From contig JAJEKV010000277.1 of NCBI GenBank assembly GCA_021234155.1, positions 374,001 to 438,000 on the forward strand: a stretch of DNA of 64,000 bases, read 5' to 3'. Each line of letters starts with the position of its first letter. Within the stretch, counting starts at the first letter, position 1. Made by a program: the position numbers and the translations under genes. Source of the DNA: Isoetes taiwanensis (Eukaryota; Streptophyta; Lycopodiopsida; Isoetales; Isoetaceae). Below are positions 48,601 through 59,016 of the stretch, in pieces. The notes beneath the pieces were generated by a model. That model had not been told where the DNA came from, did not search any database, and saw only the letters and a program-made list of their open reading frames with translations.

Positions 48601-50729
48601 GGTATGTTATTGAGCACACTGTCTGCAACTTGTGAGTGTTTTCTAGTAGCCTAAATGGTGCAATTTTTACTTAGCATGTGTTTCCCTTCAGCTTAATGGT
48701 ACAGTCTTCGCTTAGCATATGGATATTCAAGCCCTTGTGGATTTTTTAGCAAGACACTTTGAGTTGTTAGGCTCTTTGGTTCGATGTTGTCCTTGCCTTG
48801 TCTTTATTTTCCCCAGTCGGTTTTCTTTTTTCCGTGGACCGCTTGGGTCCCTTAGTTACGTCAGAATAGTTTCTTTGGCATTGTAGTTATCGTTGAGTTC
48901 TGTCCTCTTACGGGCAATAAACTATAACTGTTGTGGTTAGCTATAGCTCACCTTCATAGGAATCATCTGTAGTTTTTCTAGTCTATTGTGCTATGTTGGT
49001 GCCCACAGGGGGTGGTATTGCTGTCCTTTCAACATTATGCTCATCTCTCTTGATTCATTAAATGTTATGAGTTGTTAACACCTTGTATCACCTGTCGCAG
49101 TAGCCTCAGGAACCTAATTGAGGAACCTAATTGAGGGTGTCTGCTCAGAAACGGTGTCAATTGTTGGAAGGCTTGGAGTTTGAATCTTCCTTTTGGTAGT
49201 TTTGACAAGACTCTTTGGGGCTTTATTTCAAGGTTCTTGGGGTTGAAATGCCTTCTAGGTTTGTGCAGGTTTAGTTGGATATGGCATAGGTTTACCTTTT
49301 CTTCTCTTTAGTTGTTCAATTTGTGTTATTGGAGTTTGGTAGGGGCTACTTCACCTATTTTGTCCTTGCACATTGGATCAGTTCTTCTAGTATTATGGGT
49401 TGTTAGGGTTTTAACTTGTTGGTGGGTGGTGTAGAAATTTTGGTTGCTTCTTAGTTGATTGCCACTTGGAGTTAATGGGATGGTCTCTAGGTTAGTTGGT
49501 CCACGTTGTTTAAGTTGGTTGCGCCTTAGTGATCTTGAAGCTTTGGTCATTTGGTGTGGTATGCCCTTTTAAGGTTTAACAGCTCATTCTTGTGTGAGTC
49601 TCACATTGGTTTGCAATGTTTTTTGTTAGTTCACTACTTATTGACCTTTGACGCTTGCTCGTCTGTTTCTTTGGAGTTGATAGTTACATACAAGAGGCAT
49701 CTTCATTTGGGTTAGTTTGTTGGGCTTTGGAGGAATGATTTGCATCTTGTCATGCATTTTTAGATGGTGTTGTATGACAGTTGGAGCTTCGTCTACGCGT
49801 CACTTGTGACACTATAGCCTAGTTTTTGCAATGTCTGCTAATGGTAATATGATCCTTTTAGCTTGTGCTGCTAGCATAGTATGGATCTTGTAGCTTTGTG
49901 CTTGTTAATTACGAGTTGCGTTGATGTTCCCTCGTGCGGTTGTGGAGGCCCGTTCGCCTTGGTCGATTTTTGTGCCTATATTGTGGTGGTTCATGCAAGA
50001 TTGTTCACACTAGTGGTCTTTTGAGCCTTATGCATAGTCCATGCCTTCATCCCTTTGTAGTGTTGTATACAGGTCATATCATACCCCATTTGAGTCATTT
50101 TATACCTTTGTTTTTTAGAGTTTGTAATTGTTGGTCCACTTCTTGTTAGTCCTTTCCACTCACGCTTCCTATTTTTGCTCTAGAGTTGTTTGTTACATGC
50201 TTGATGTGGGAGGCATCTTTAGTTGGTGGCCCGTCGGGCTTTGTTACGTGAATTGCATTTGTAGTGCTCTTTTGGAGGGCCTCTTACAGTTATTTGTGTG
50301 CTTGGGTTGGACCTTGTAGTTATGTACTGTTCAATTTCGAGTGTTGTCTACGTGCTCGAGTGGCGGTTTGGAGGGCAGTCCACCTCAGTGGATCCTTGTG
50401 CCAGTGTGCGGTGGTATACGAGACTGCTCAGACTTGTTGTCTTTCTAGCCTCCTTTTGCCTTATAGTAGTCGCTTGCTTGCAGTTTTTGTAGTGTTTTAG
50501 ATGTCATTCACTTTGTTATGTTCTGACCCTATTTTCATTGGAAGTTCAGTAGGTATTGGGTATAGTATGAAGGTATTTAGCTTCATTCTCTTGTTTCCAT
50601 GGCCTCGTCTTCTGTCTATCCTAGTCATTTGGATCTGCTCTGTCCTGACGCTCATTTTTCGTTGCCTCCTTTCTTTTTAGGTGATGACATGATACCCTTA
50701 ATTGTTTAGTCATTCGTTTTCCTCATTTT

Positions 50730-50863
50730 CTGCCTCTTTTTTCAGCATGGGTATTTGGTTGGGTGCAACTAGGCTCTAGAAGTATGATTTATCTGCGTTT
50801 CAAGATTAGCAAATAAATCCGCTTCTTGAGGCTAGTTGAGAGTGTTCCCTTAGAGTATTTATA
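50730..50863 (+). promoter_or_regulatory. Promoter-like module, copy 5
   Basis: Pyrimidine-AG start at 50,730, hairpin with one arm mismatch, TATTTATA at 50,856-50,863, then the start-site sequence TCAGCCGTCTTTGAGCC. Confidence 0.6.
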
Positions 50864-51345
50864 GCCTTTTGCATCTCTTTCATTTTCATCAGCCGTCTTT
50901 GAGCCCCTCCCTTTGTGGTCGCCTATCCTGCCCCCCCCCCCATTTAAGCTGTTAGCACGATTGGAGTTTTCTTTTGCTCAATTCTCATAATGGTGCATGT
51001 ATGATTTGGAGGGTTCATATGGAGGGTCTTTGGGTGGAGAGTAATGGCCCTCGTGTCACATGATAGTGTTTTGGCGCGATGGTCCTTGTGCCAGGGTATG
51101 GTGGCCTTCGTGTCAAGTAATGGTGATGTGACTTGGGGTGGTGGCCCTCGTGCCAAGGATATACTGGCCTTGGTGCCAAGAATGGGTCCATGTATATGTT
51201 GTTTCTTCCTTTTTGCAGGGAGACGTCCTTTGCGGGTTTGCGAGAATCTTGGCATGTTGGGGTCGTGTTGGACGTTAGCGACGAAGGCCTTTGGATCTCT
51301 ATGAACTTATTTGAGTTTGGATCCTTTGTGGTACTTTGATGCTTT

Positions 51346-51417
51346 TGTATGCCAAAAAAGGCCGGTGTGCATGAGGGATTATTAGAAGTGGAATATTTTT
51401 GTACTGCTATTTTGGAA
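51346..51417 (+). repeat. 3' end module lacking the AATAAA/(TTCA)n tail
   Basis: TGTATGCCAAAAAAGGCCGG to TACTGCTATTTTGGAAAG, then directly the 381-bp near-identical segment. Confidence 0.6.
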
Positions 51418-51798
51418 AGTTCAACACTCTTGAACCTAAAGCAACATTTACCTGGCCAAGATCATAGAGACAAGAAGCATAGAAGAAGCTAAAACTGACT
51501 TTTTCCATTTTCGAGCTTTCTCGGCATATTAAGGCATCTAGTCTGGCACTGCTTTCCTAGTTTCTTTATAGGTTGGATGGGCCTTGGATGTTAGCGCCTT
51601 TGGTGAGTGCGTTTGCCCATGTGGCATGTTCGTTCTTAGTTCATATTGTAGGTGTATGGGTGTTTTTACTTATTAGCAGTGCTCTGCTCTAAATTGTTGT
51701 GTGATTTGGGTTAGGTTTGCTAATGACTCTTGATTTGGACCTTGCTATATTGCCAACGAAACAATTATTGGAGGTTGTGCAGGTTGTCGAGGTACTAG
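51418..51798 (+). repeat. 381-bp segment nearly identical to 38,409-38,790
   Basis: See the partner. The shared part ends at GAGGTACTAG in both. Confidence 0.85.
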
Positions 51799-51854
51799 TA
51801 TCTTATAAGCATTATTATATTGTGGTTTGAAAAGTAACACAAAGGATCCAGCAT

Positions 51855-51962
51855 ATGAGCCATGGGAGCCCTCCTCTTTACTTCAAAATGAAAAAAGTAC
51901 AACATATTCTTAGAACACTTCCAACAAAATCCCTCATGCCCACCGGCCTTTTTGGGTGTACA
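51855..51962 (-). repeat. 3' end module, minus orientation
   Basis: Complement of GGCCGGTGGGCATGAGGG...GAGGGCTCCCATGGCTCAT. Followed leftward by the 381-bp segment. Confidence 0.6.
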
Positions 51963-52713
51963 GTATAATCAAGTACCCTGACAAACTTGTATAGTGGACT
52001 ACAAGGTAATAATGGAACAAGCTCGCAAACCAATGACGCCAACAGCATAAGAGTTTATAAAACTCGAGAGGAACACCGACTCATCCTAAGAACCACCCAA
52101 CTCCGCGAGGCGCGTCATGCCTACAAAGGCCATCCATCTGCAAGCCAACCAATCATGGGGATACATGCAACTATGCCAATTGACCTCAACCTGTAACCTG
52201 CAAAAACCACCAAATGCAACCCACGGGGCATGAGGGCCCTAACCCAAGCACGAGGGCCACCAAATCTCGGCACGAGGGCGAACGCTCATGCAAAACCACC
52301 AAAAGCAACATCCACTAGGCACAAGGCCTCTAACCCAGGCACGAGGGCAAATACTCACGAGGCGAAGGCCACCACAAAAAATCCACACCTCCTCTACTTC
52401 CCGACACGAGAACCATCCTCTCGTTGGCATCCCAACAAAAAACCACCAATCACGAAAGAGAATCACCGCAATATCAAATACTTAGCACCAGGACTATAAG
52501 TTACTGCACGAGGGCTCAAGATTATTAAGAGCAAGAGTACTAGAAGCTACTTCCTAGAAAGAACAAAGAAATGAGGGCAGAGAACAAAATGACCAAACAA
52601 GAAACTATCTAAAAATACTAGGAGCCCAAAGGCACAAGGGGGTGGGAGGGGGGGCAAGCGACCTAATGAGGAGAGGCTTGAGAACGGCTGATAGAGACAA
52701 AGGGAGAAAAACA

Positions 52714-52869
52714 GACTTAAATACTCCAAAGGGAACACTCTAAAGAGGACACGTCAACTAGCCTCAAGAAGCGGATTTATCTGCTTATCTCGAAACGCAG
52801 ATAAATCGTACTTCTAGAGCCTAGTTGAACTCCAACACAAACCAACAACCATGCTGAAAAAAGAGGCAG
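52714..52869 (-). promoter_or_regulatory. Promoter-like module, copy 6 (minus)
   Basis: Complement of the pyrimidine-AG start at 52,850-52,869, 11-bp hairpin around 52,774-52,806, TATTTAA on the minus strand near 52,714-52,724. Inverted CTCGTGCCA motifs lie to the left. Confidence 0.6.
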
Positions 52870-54283
52870 TAAAACTAGATAGTGACCACGTCCTTGCATC
52901 TATAATGCTAGGTAGCAACCAAGATGCCCAGTGCAACTGTGACAACGTAGATAAGGGAAGAGAAACGAGCACGGATCTCATCTCTAAACTCTAAAGTGGA
53001 ACGAAGTCTAACGGCCAGATCCAAGCAAGACGAATGAACCAAAGAGAATCAATAAGCACACAAAATGAAATAAAGACAACTAACGAGTGCATGCAAGCTA
53101 ACCTAAAGGTTTGAAGCCACTCATACATACAAAAAGGAGCAGGGAAAAAGCAGCAAGACATTGAGAGGGTACATAAAGCAGGTCCCAACAACTAATAGCA
53201 CAAAAGGAACACCAAAATAGAGATGGAACAAATGCTAAAAAGCCAAAAGGAATTCACATACAACCTCCAACTGCAAGAGAGCAAGTACAAAAGAAGACAT
53301 GTAAAATTCGTTAAGAGCACGAAACTACCAGTATAATACCACTTGAATAAGAGCAGCAAAGCTCCAAACTTCACAAGGCCTAAGACTACAAAGCTCTAGA
53401 ATAACACAGCACCAAAATAGAAACGAGATCAGTGCAACTCAAAGCGTACTCAAAACACCACACAGACCAAAATCTACAAAACTGAGCTATGCATCCATAA
53501 GGACATAGTTTGAGAAAGGCAAAATAGAAAGCTTAAGCAAGTGCACATCCTAAACACCCCCAACAAATTATGCACAAATTAAAGCAGGCAAAGGCTAGTA
53601 AAAAACGAAGGAAAGATGAGGCCAAGGAAAGAGAGAATCAAGCTATATGCCCCCGTAAAATACCCAAAAACCGACTCAAAACAAAGCAAGGAGAAAGGCT
53701 AGCATGCACCAAAAACTGATAAGACGTGAACACAACACTACAAAAGGATGACGGCATGTGATTAATAGAAAGGCAGACGCAAGGCTTGAGACCGGCACAA
53801 AGGTCAACCAAGGTCAACTAGCCCATGAGAACACGTGGACACGACTCAAAATTGACAGGTACAAAATTGCAAGATCTATAACATGCTAGCTTAATGAACC
53901 TAGCCCATAAAAACCATTAGCAAACTTGGGAAACTACTAACTATAGTGCCCAACTAACAAGCGTCCTTCCAAAGTTGCAATGCTAACATTAAGCTAAAGG
54001 CATTCAATTAACCTTACACAGACCAACCAACTCTTGTAAAGAGAGAAACTGGATGTCTTCAAACTTTACAAGGGACTAACTTAATAACAAATGGCAAACT
54101 AGATAAACCTGTGAAGCATACAAATGAGTAATGCTACATAGTACACATCAAAGACCATATGCCAATATTCACCTTTTGAAGATCGAGTATAACTAAATGG
54201 CAAAGATGCAAAAATCAACCTACCGAAGGTCTAGACGATCCAAATATATTAAAACTAAGACTCTACAAGAAAGACAACCTAGA
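52870..54283 (-). other. Minus-orientation non-coding body
   Basis: Resembles the complement of 30,600-34,700 in places (for example CAAAGAGAATCAATAAGCAC at 53,041). No gene seen. Confidence 0.45.
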
Positions 54284-54325
54284 GCATGGTTGTTGGTTTG
54301 TGTTGGAGTTCAACTAGGCTCTAGA
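54284..54325 (+). repeat. Truncated promoter-like module forming the right end of the 37.5-kb insertion
   Basis: AGCATGGTTGTTGG through GGCTCTAG, cut at the right copy of the 48-bp duplication. Confidence 0.65.
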
Positions 54326-54373
54326 AATTAATTTACCTTCTACAAGAGCTACAATAGAAGAACATGCTTTCAA
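54326..54373. repeat. Right copy of 48-bp target-site duplication
   Basis: Identical to 16,776-16,823. Confidence 0.85.
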
Positions 54374-54450
54374 CACAATTATAAAAGCAATTTTATCCAC
54401 TACGACTCCTTTCACTTGCATTTGCTCATAAGACCAACAACTTGGAAGTT
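54326..54450 (-). pseudogene. PPR gene fragment, right side
   Basis: The minus strand encodes YEQMQVKGVVVDKIAFIIVL followed by KACSS, the end of one PPR and start of the next. It is in frame with the 48-bp duplication. Together with 16,473-16,823 it forms one interrupted PPR exon. Confidence 0.75.
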
Positions 54451-55165
54451 GAACTTACCTATATGAGGTATCATGCGCGTTACCTTTTCACCACAACTTT
54501 CGTTGAAACCGAAGAAGGCAATCCTGCTGAGTACACTTTGAAAGAGGTACATAAGTACATTTGGCTACCAGTTGGCATTCGAGACTATAGGAAAGGAATC
54601 ATTCGAGTGCCATCAGTAGAAGTAGCTAAAAGCATTATGGATAAGTTTGAATACCTTCCAAATCATTGTGGCTGCAAGGAGGCCATTACCAAGAAGGGCA
54701 TAGTTATAGTTATAGGATCAGCCAGGAGTGAGCAAAAAGGGGTGATTATAGACTTGACTGGTGTGATGGAGCTGAATGGTTTACATGATCAAACACTTAT
54801 GAAGAGGCAAAGTTACAAGTTTAAGAAGGTTCTTTTCTGTGGAACAATCTATAAAGAAGGAGACTATATGTCATCACAAGAGTTAAGTGAGGAAAACCAT
54901 ATAGAGCCCAAGGGTAATATATCAACAATCTTTGTTCATGAATCTGTTTGGAGAGCTAAAGAGTTACTACAAGGCAAACTACTTCTATCGAGGTAACAAA
55001 GATCCATTTACAGAGGCATGGATCCTTTCCTTAGATATAGCCTTTGGAAAGACCAGGTTTATTAACTCTCTAGTTCAAAAGTTCATCCCTGTGCCATACG
55101 ATGATACAAAGATTCTAGGGTATGAGCTAATTCAACCACTTATGGACCAACATGTAATCTTTTGA
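54442..55165 (+). pseudogene. Unknown protein gene, frame-shifted
   Basis: An open frame 54,442-54,996 (184 codons, LEVELTYMRYHARYLFTTTF...) continues after a one-base-type shift near 54,950 in another frame to 55,165, ending in a stop. Together this gives roughly 235 residues with normal amino-acid composition, including KYIWLPVGIRDYRKGIIRV and, in the second part, FYRGNKDPFTEAWILSLDIA. No family was recognised. It lies against the PPR fragment in the opposite strand, so it may come from yet another element or a host gene. The start is uncertain because no ATG is obvious at the left edge. Confidence 0.5.
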
Positions 55166-55199
55166 CTAGTATAATAAGTATCAATAAGATTACTGCAAA

Positions 55200-55573
55200 G
55201 GTTTAAATGTTATTAGTTATATTAGTGGTGTTCTCAAATTGGCAATCTAAAGCAACATCCACTTTCTAAAGCAAGAATCACTGAAATATTAACTTAAATA
55301 TAATCCTCATCCTCCCTTTCCTTTATTCCCTTTTCATGTGAATCCCCATTTCTCCTCATCCCCCCATTCTAAATTGCAATTCCCCCATTAGGCCCTCATT
55401 ACCCTTACTAATCTTATCCCCCATTCTAAATTGCAATTCCCCATTGTAAATTGCAATCCTCCATTGCTCTCTCATTACCCCTACTAACCCTGGCTACCCC
55501 ATTTCTCGTCGTCCCCCATTCTTCATTTTTTTTAGTAGAAATCCTCATATTCTAAATTGCAATCCTCCTATTA
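55200..55573. repeat. AT/C-rich spacer with CATTCTAAATTGCAATT repeats
   Basis: The motif TTCTAAATTGCAAT(T/C)C recurs about four times between 55,368 and 55,568, the last copy ending next to the CACTA terminus. No gene seen. Confidence 0.6.
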
Positions 55574-55588
55574 CACTACAAGGGATAG
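55574..55588 (+). repeat. CACTA 5' terminal inverted repeat
   Basis: CACTACAAGGGATAG. The first ten bases match the usual plant CACTA end CACTACAAGA-type. Confidence 0.8.
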
Positions 55589-55589
55589 T

Positions 55590-56005
55590 CGTCCTTCAAC
55601 GACGTCGAGACGTCGACGAACGACGGGCCTTCGTCGAAAAACGACGACATCGTCGTTCAACGACGACAACGTCATTACCGGCGTCGTTCAACGGCGATGT
55701 ATCGGAGACTGGCGTGTCATTTGCCTGCGTGGCATGGCGTTGCCTGCTGGCGGGGCTGCGTCGTCAATACCGCGTCGCTCAGCGTCGTTCAACGGCGTTT
55801 CACATAAACTGACGTCGCGCCCGTCTGCGCGGAAATGGTTTGTTGCCAACCTGGCAGCCTGCGTGTCAAGACGCGCCAGCTGGACGTCGTTCAACGACGT
55901 CTAACATAGCTGACGTTTCATGTTGGCCTCCGTGGCATGGTGTCGGGTGCCAAGGCGGGCACGCCTGCGTGCGGACCGCGTCGGCCTAGGCGTCGTTAAA
56001 CGACA
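55590..56005. repeat. Subterminal palindromic repeat array, 5' side
   Basis: Variants of CGTCGTTCAACGACG occur near 55,592, 55,650, 55,683, 55,783, 55,883 and 55,992. Each is close to a perfect palindrome. In CACTA elements such motifs are the binding sites of the element's own DNA-binding protein. Confidence 0.75.
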
Positions 56006-56612
56006 TCACAATGTAGGAAATTTTTTCTTTTTTTTTTTTTTGCCAAATAAAAACCCTAACCCTAACCCTAACCCTAAATCCACGTTATAAGTGGATCCAT
56101 CAGTAGCTGCTGTTATTCTTATCTTTTGAGTGTTCTTCCCTATCTTGCTATAATGGTCCCCAGGTTGAAGACCACCTTCGCTACGATATGTTCCTTCTAG
56201 CGGTAATCCTCCTCCTCCAAGGGAAGACAACTCCAAAGAACCCCCGCTTCTCCGGGCCGAGAACCCTCCCTTCACCATCGCGGGCAAAGATGAGTGAAAA
56301 GGAGCTTCTGATTGCACTAACATCTGGCGTTCCATGCGGGGAACGACTGGTAGAATGGCTCACCGAGCCAAACAAAGAGAAAACGACATTAATGGTGCAG
56401 ATAATGATGCAAATGGTTGCATCAAACTGTCACGTCCTCAGGATGGACATAAGTAATGTATAAGCTTTTTTTTTTGAATGGAAACAATAAGTTTTTTTAT
56501 CTATTTGTGTTGTCGTTGTATAAGCTTATTTTATGAATGGGAACAATCAGTTTTTTTATTTATTTGTGTTATTTGTATTGTATGTTGTTTTTGTTATGTT
56601 AAACAATCACAG
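56006..56612 (+). other. Segment with telomere-like repeat and a possible small ORF
   Basis: (CCCTAA)4 lies at about 56,052-56,077. A 91-codon frame (56,188-56,463) containing EKELLIALTSGVPCGERLVE has coding-like composition but no recognised match. It may be a captured exon or chance. Confidence 0.3.
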
Positions 56613-56613
56613 T

Positions 56614-56872
56614 TGGTCGTTTAACGACGTTATGATCATATGACGTCGTTAACGGCGCTGCGTCGACGTGTCGACACCTAGGCATGCGTCGGCTTGGGCG
56701 TTGATACCCCTCATATGCCACGCCGATGATCTTGACGCAAGATCATCCGACGTGGCATATGAGGGGGCATCGACGCCCAAGCCGACGCGGGCATGCCTAG
56801 GTGTCAAAACACGCCGACTTGGCGCCGCTTAACGACGTTACACGACGCCGATAAACGACGTTAAATATGGCG
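56614..56872. repeat. Second subterminal repeat cluster, enclosing a 133-bp palindrome
   Basis: GTCGTTTAACGACGTT near 56,614, GACGTCGTTAACGGCG near 56,643, CGCTTAACGACGTT near 56,826 and GATAAACGACGTTAA near 56,851. Between them, 56,673-56,805 is an almost perfect inverted repeat with arms of about 64 bp (GACACCTAGGCATG... / ...CATGCCTAGGTGTC) around a short GACGC centre. Confidence 0.8.
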
Positions 56873-56958
56873 GGAACCCGCCGCCGGGTTATTTACCATT
56901 TCTTTGTTATTTTGACTCGTTTGTTTCGGATTTTTTTGCGCCCGTGGGTCTTCATAAG

Positions 56959-57401
56959 GTAAGATCTCTGCTAATTTGTTAATCTTTGTGGTTTTAGAGT
57001 TAAACACCTCCAAATGCTAATAGATTAGAAGATTGAATCTTGAAAGTATGTTAAAAACTTGAGGGATGCATGATCAAGGTACTGGTCGGCTCCATCCCGA
57101 ATGGAGAAGACTAGATGTATCGGGTTTATGCACCTCAGAACAGAAGTTTCAATCTTCATAGATTACAAAAGATTTGAAAGGTTGCGTGAATATAAGGTAC
57201 TGGTCGACTCCATTTCAAATGGAGAGGACTAGATGTATCGGGTTCAGGCACCCTTCAATCAAATGCTTTCTAAATATCATAAACGTTGTATGAATCTGAA
57301 TCTTAAGAATAAACATTTGATAAAATCATGAAAAAAACATGGATATTTATATTTATTATATTATTACATGGTTTTTTATTAATATTTTTATTGTTTACTA
57401 G
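56959..57401 (+). other. Probable 5'-UTR intron of the SET gene, with a 59-bp repeat in two copies
   Basis: Donor AAG|GTAAGA at 56,959 and acceptor TTTACTAG at 57,401, nine bases before the ATG. Inside, a segment AAGGTACTGGTCG...TATCGGGTT is present twice (57,076-57,134 and 57,194-57,252), each with a CTCCAT...ATGGAG hairpin. Confidence 0.6.
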
Positions 57402-57410
57402 AAAAACAAC

Positions 57411-58736
57411 ATGGACGAACGTCAGAAGGAATTTGAACATAAAGTGAGACAGAAAGCTTTGAGAAAATTACATGGCGACTTGCGCAAGAATGTTACCCCA
57501 ACAATTGCCACAAATAGTCCAATTAGACCCAGTGGACCGAGTCTTCCTAGAGGCTTTGGTGGTGTGCATGAAATGAATGCCGCCGATGTATGTACCATAA
57601 ACATGTTTCGAATGATTAGTTAACTTTATATCTTGATGTTACTTTTTTTTTTTTGCAGTTGTACTTGACAGAGCGGTTATATTGCAATTGTTCGATGTGC
57701 AAAGGACAAATAAAACGGATGAGAAAGACTGTCCTCGACCATGTTGACAAATATGGTGAATGCCCGACAAATCCAGTGCTCTCGGACGCACATGTGGGGT
57801 ATTCCAACGAGGTATAATACACGAATCTCATGAACTCGAATCAACTACTCTCATGTACTTGAATCGACGTCTTAACTTAGTTTGCTTGTATTTTGTTAGG
57901 AAGAAATTGAGAATGAAGTGAGCTCGAAGCAGTATATAGATTTTGGGGTTATGTTGTCATTGGAAGTAGATGATGTTGATACTATGAATGCGTTCATAGA
58001 AAACCCTACAAAAAGAAAGCCATCAACTTCCTCAAAGAGTATCCCATTACGTGATAGAACTCGTCGTGCAATGGCCGTTGCCAAGATTGGAGGGAATGAC
58101 AATGTTCATCAAAATTGGAATGTACTAGATCATGTAGAAGAAAATAATCTTCCACCTTCACTAGTCCATTTGGTCCAGCCCTTTACAGATAAAGATCGTA
58201 AGAAATTCAATGCATGGCCTAGAGGCAAGCCAATTATTTATGGGGAGCAATTTACATATTGGGGTAGGCAGTACATGATTAAAAATAGTCGGGTCCCCGG
58301 TGCTGGCCTGGGATTATATATTATGACGAATACAAAAGTCAAAGATGGTACGACTGTTCCTTTAATGCCATATGTAGGTCCTGAATATAACTCAGACACT
58401 TGGCATAAATTGAGTAAGCATCAGTGGCGCATGCTCATCTATGGCCTAAATTCAAATGCACGAACAATATCCAAGCCCAGTGACTACGCAAGCTTCACAT
58501 ATATTGATGGTCGTCCTCAGTTGCATGGAAACCTTGCTGCTTTTATTAATAGCTCTATCGAGAATCTTGAAGCTACCAATTGTGAATTTGTCGAGGCAAA
58601 CAAAGACCAAGAAGATTTTTTTAGGCGTAAAATTGACGGGAGATATATCATGGTTTATGCTATAAAAACTTTATGTATTGGTGATGAATTGTTCATTGAA
58701 TATGAATACGGTAGACCAATACCGGAGGTCCTTTGA
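57411..58736 (+). CDS. CACTA-borne SET-domain protein with N-terminal Cys/His cluster (exons 57411-57587, 57659-57811, 57900-58736)
   Basis: Three exons with GT-AG introns, all phase 0, give 388 residues ending in TGA. Residues 60-94 hold C68, C70, C73, H87 and C94 (CNCSMCKG...HVDKYGEC), resembling the Cys/His domain at the start of many CACTA transposases. Residues 235-381 are a SET domain, the catalytic fold of protein lysine methyltransferases: VPGAGLGLY (GxG cofactor loop), YIDG...HGNLAAFINSS, NCEFVE, and GDELFIEYEYG with the catalytic-type tyrosine. The usual NHSC of the pseudoknot is NSSI here. The likely substrate is a histone or the transposase, which is inference. It sits between the subterminal repeats and the transposase on the same strand, so it looks like an element gene. 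The frame is intact. Confidence 0.88.
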
Positions 58737-58781
58737 TGATGTACTCAAATTACTCATATAATTTTCGTCGGAATGCACCCT

Positions 58782-58846
58782 TTTTCTTCTTCTTCTTCGA
58801 ATTCTTCTTCTTCTTCTTCTTCTTTTTCGAATTCTTCTTCTCTTGG
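58782..58846 (+). repeat. (TTC)n microsatellite downstream of the SET gene
   Basis: TTCTTCTTCTTC runs interrupted by GAA, just after the SET stop codon. Confidence 0.85.
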
Positions 58847-59016
58847 AATGAGATTGCACATATTGAAGATAAATGTGTATTATATCTTCAATATATGCTT
58901 TGATTATGACATAAAATTTTATATTTCGTTCGTTATTAAATGCTTAAAATTTAACAAACACGGGCTCTCAATGCATGTATCAATCACGTATATATTTCGT
59001 TTAATCTGACGTGCAG

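Larger units (their letters stand above)
45700..51417 (+). repeat. Non-coding retroelement-like unit B, intron-less copy starting at the predicted transcription start
   Basis: Begins TCAGCCGTCTTTGAGCCCC, the sequence found about 30 bp downstream of the TATA-like box in the promoter modules (for example 50,888). It is collinear with unit A but lacks the 600-bp GT-AG interval and the Helitron. It carries its own promoter module at 50,730 and ends in a shortened 3' module. It encodes no protein. The layout suggests a copy of a spliced RNA that started in the promoter module of another unit. Confidence 0.65.
16824..54325. mobile_element. 37.5-kb composite insertion inside a PPR gene
   Basis: Bounded by exact 48-bp direct repeats derived from the PPR exon. 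The interior has no intact protein gene. It is a mosaic of a T-rich non-coding repeat family in plus orientation (16,824-35,600, 37,150-38,410, 45,700-51,417) and minus orientation (35,600-37,150, 38,840-45,690, 51,855-54,283), with one LINE fragment and one Helitron inside. Whether it arrived in one event, or as a small element later enlarged by nested insertions and duplication, cannot be told from this window. Confidence 0.65.

Noticed and set aside
16824-54325. Many frames of 60-120 codons throughout the insertion
   Set aside because: Scattered at about the density expected by chance, without motifs, and not conserved between sister copies, apart from the LINE fragment.
54284-54325. Reading the 37.5-kb block as a single giant LTR retrotransposon
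   Set aside because: No matching terminal repeats, primer site or pol genes, and 48 bp is far too long for an LTR-element target duplication.
55574-56005. Protein frames (Arg/Ser/Thr-rich) across the CACTA 5' end
   Set aside because: Generated by the repeated CGTCGTT motifs; frames on both strands are open and have no domain.
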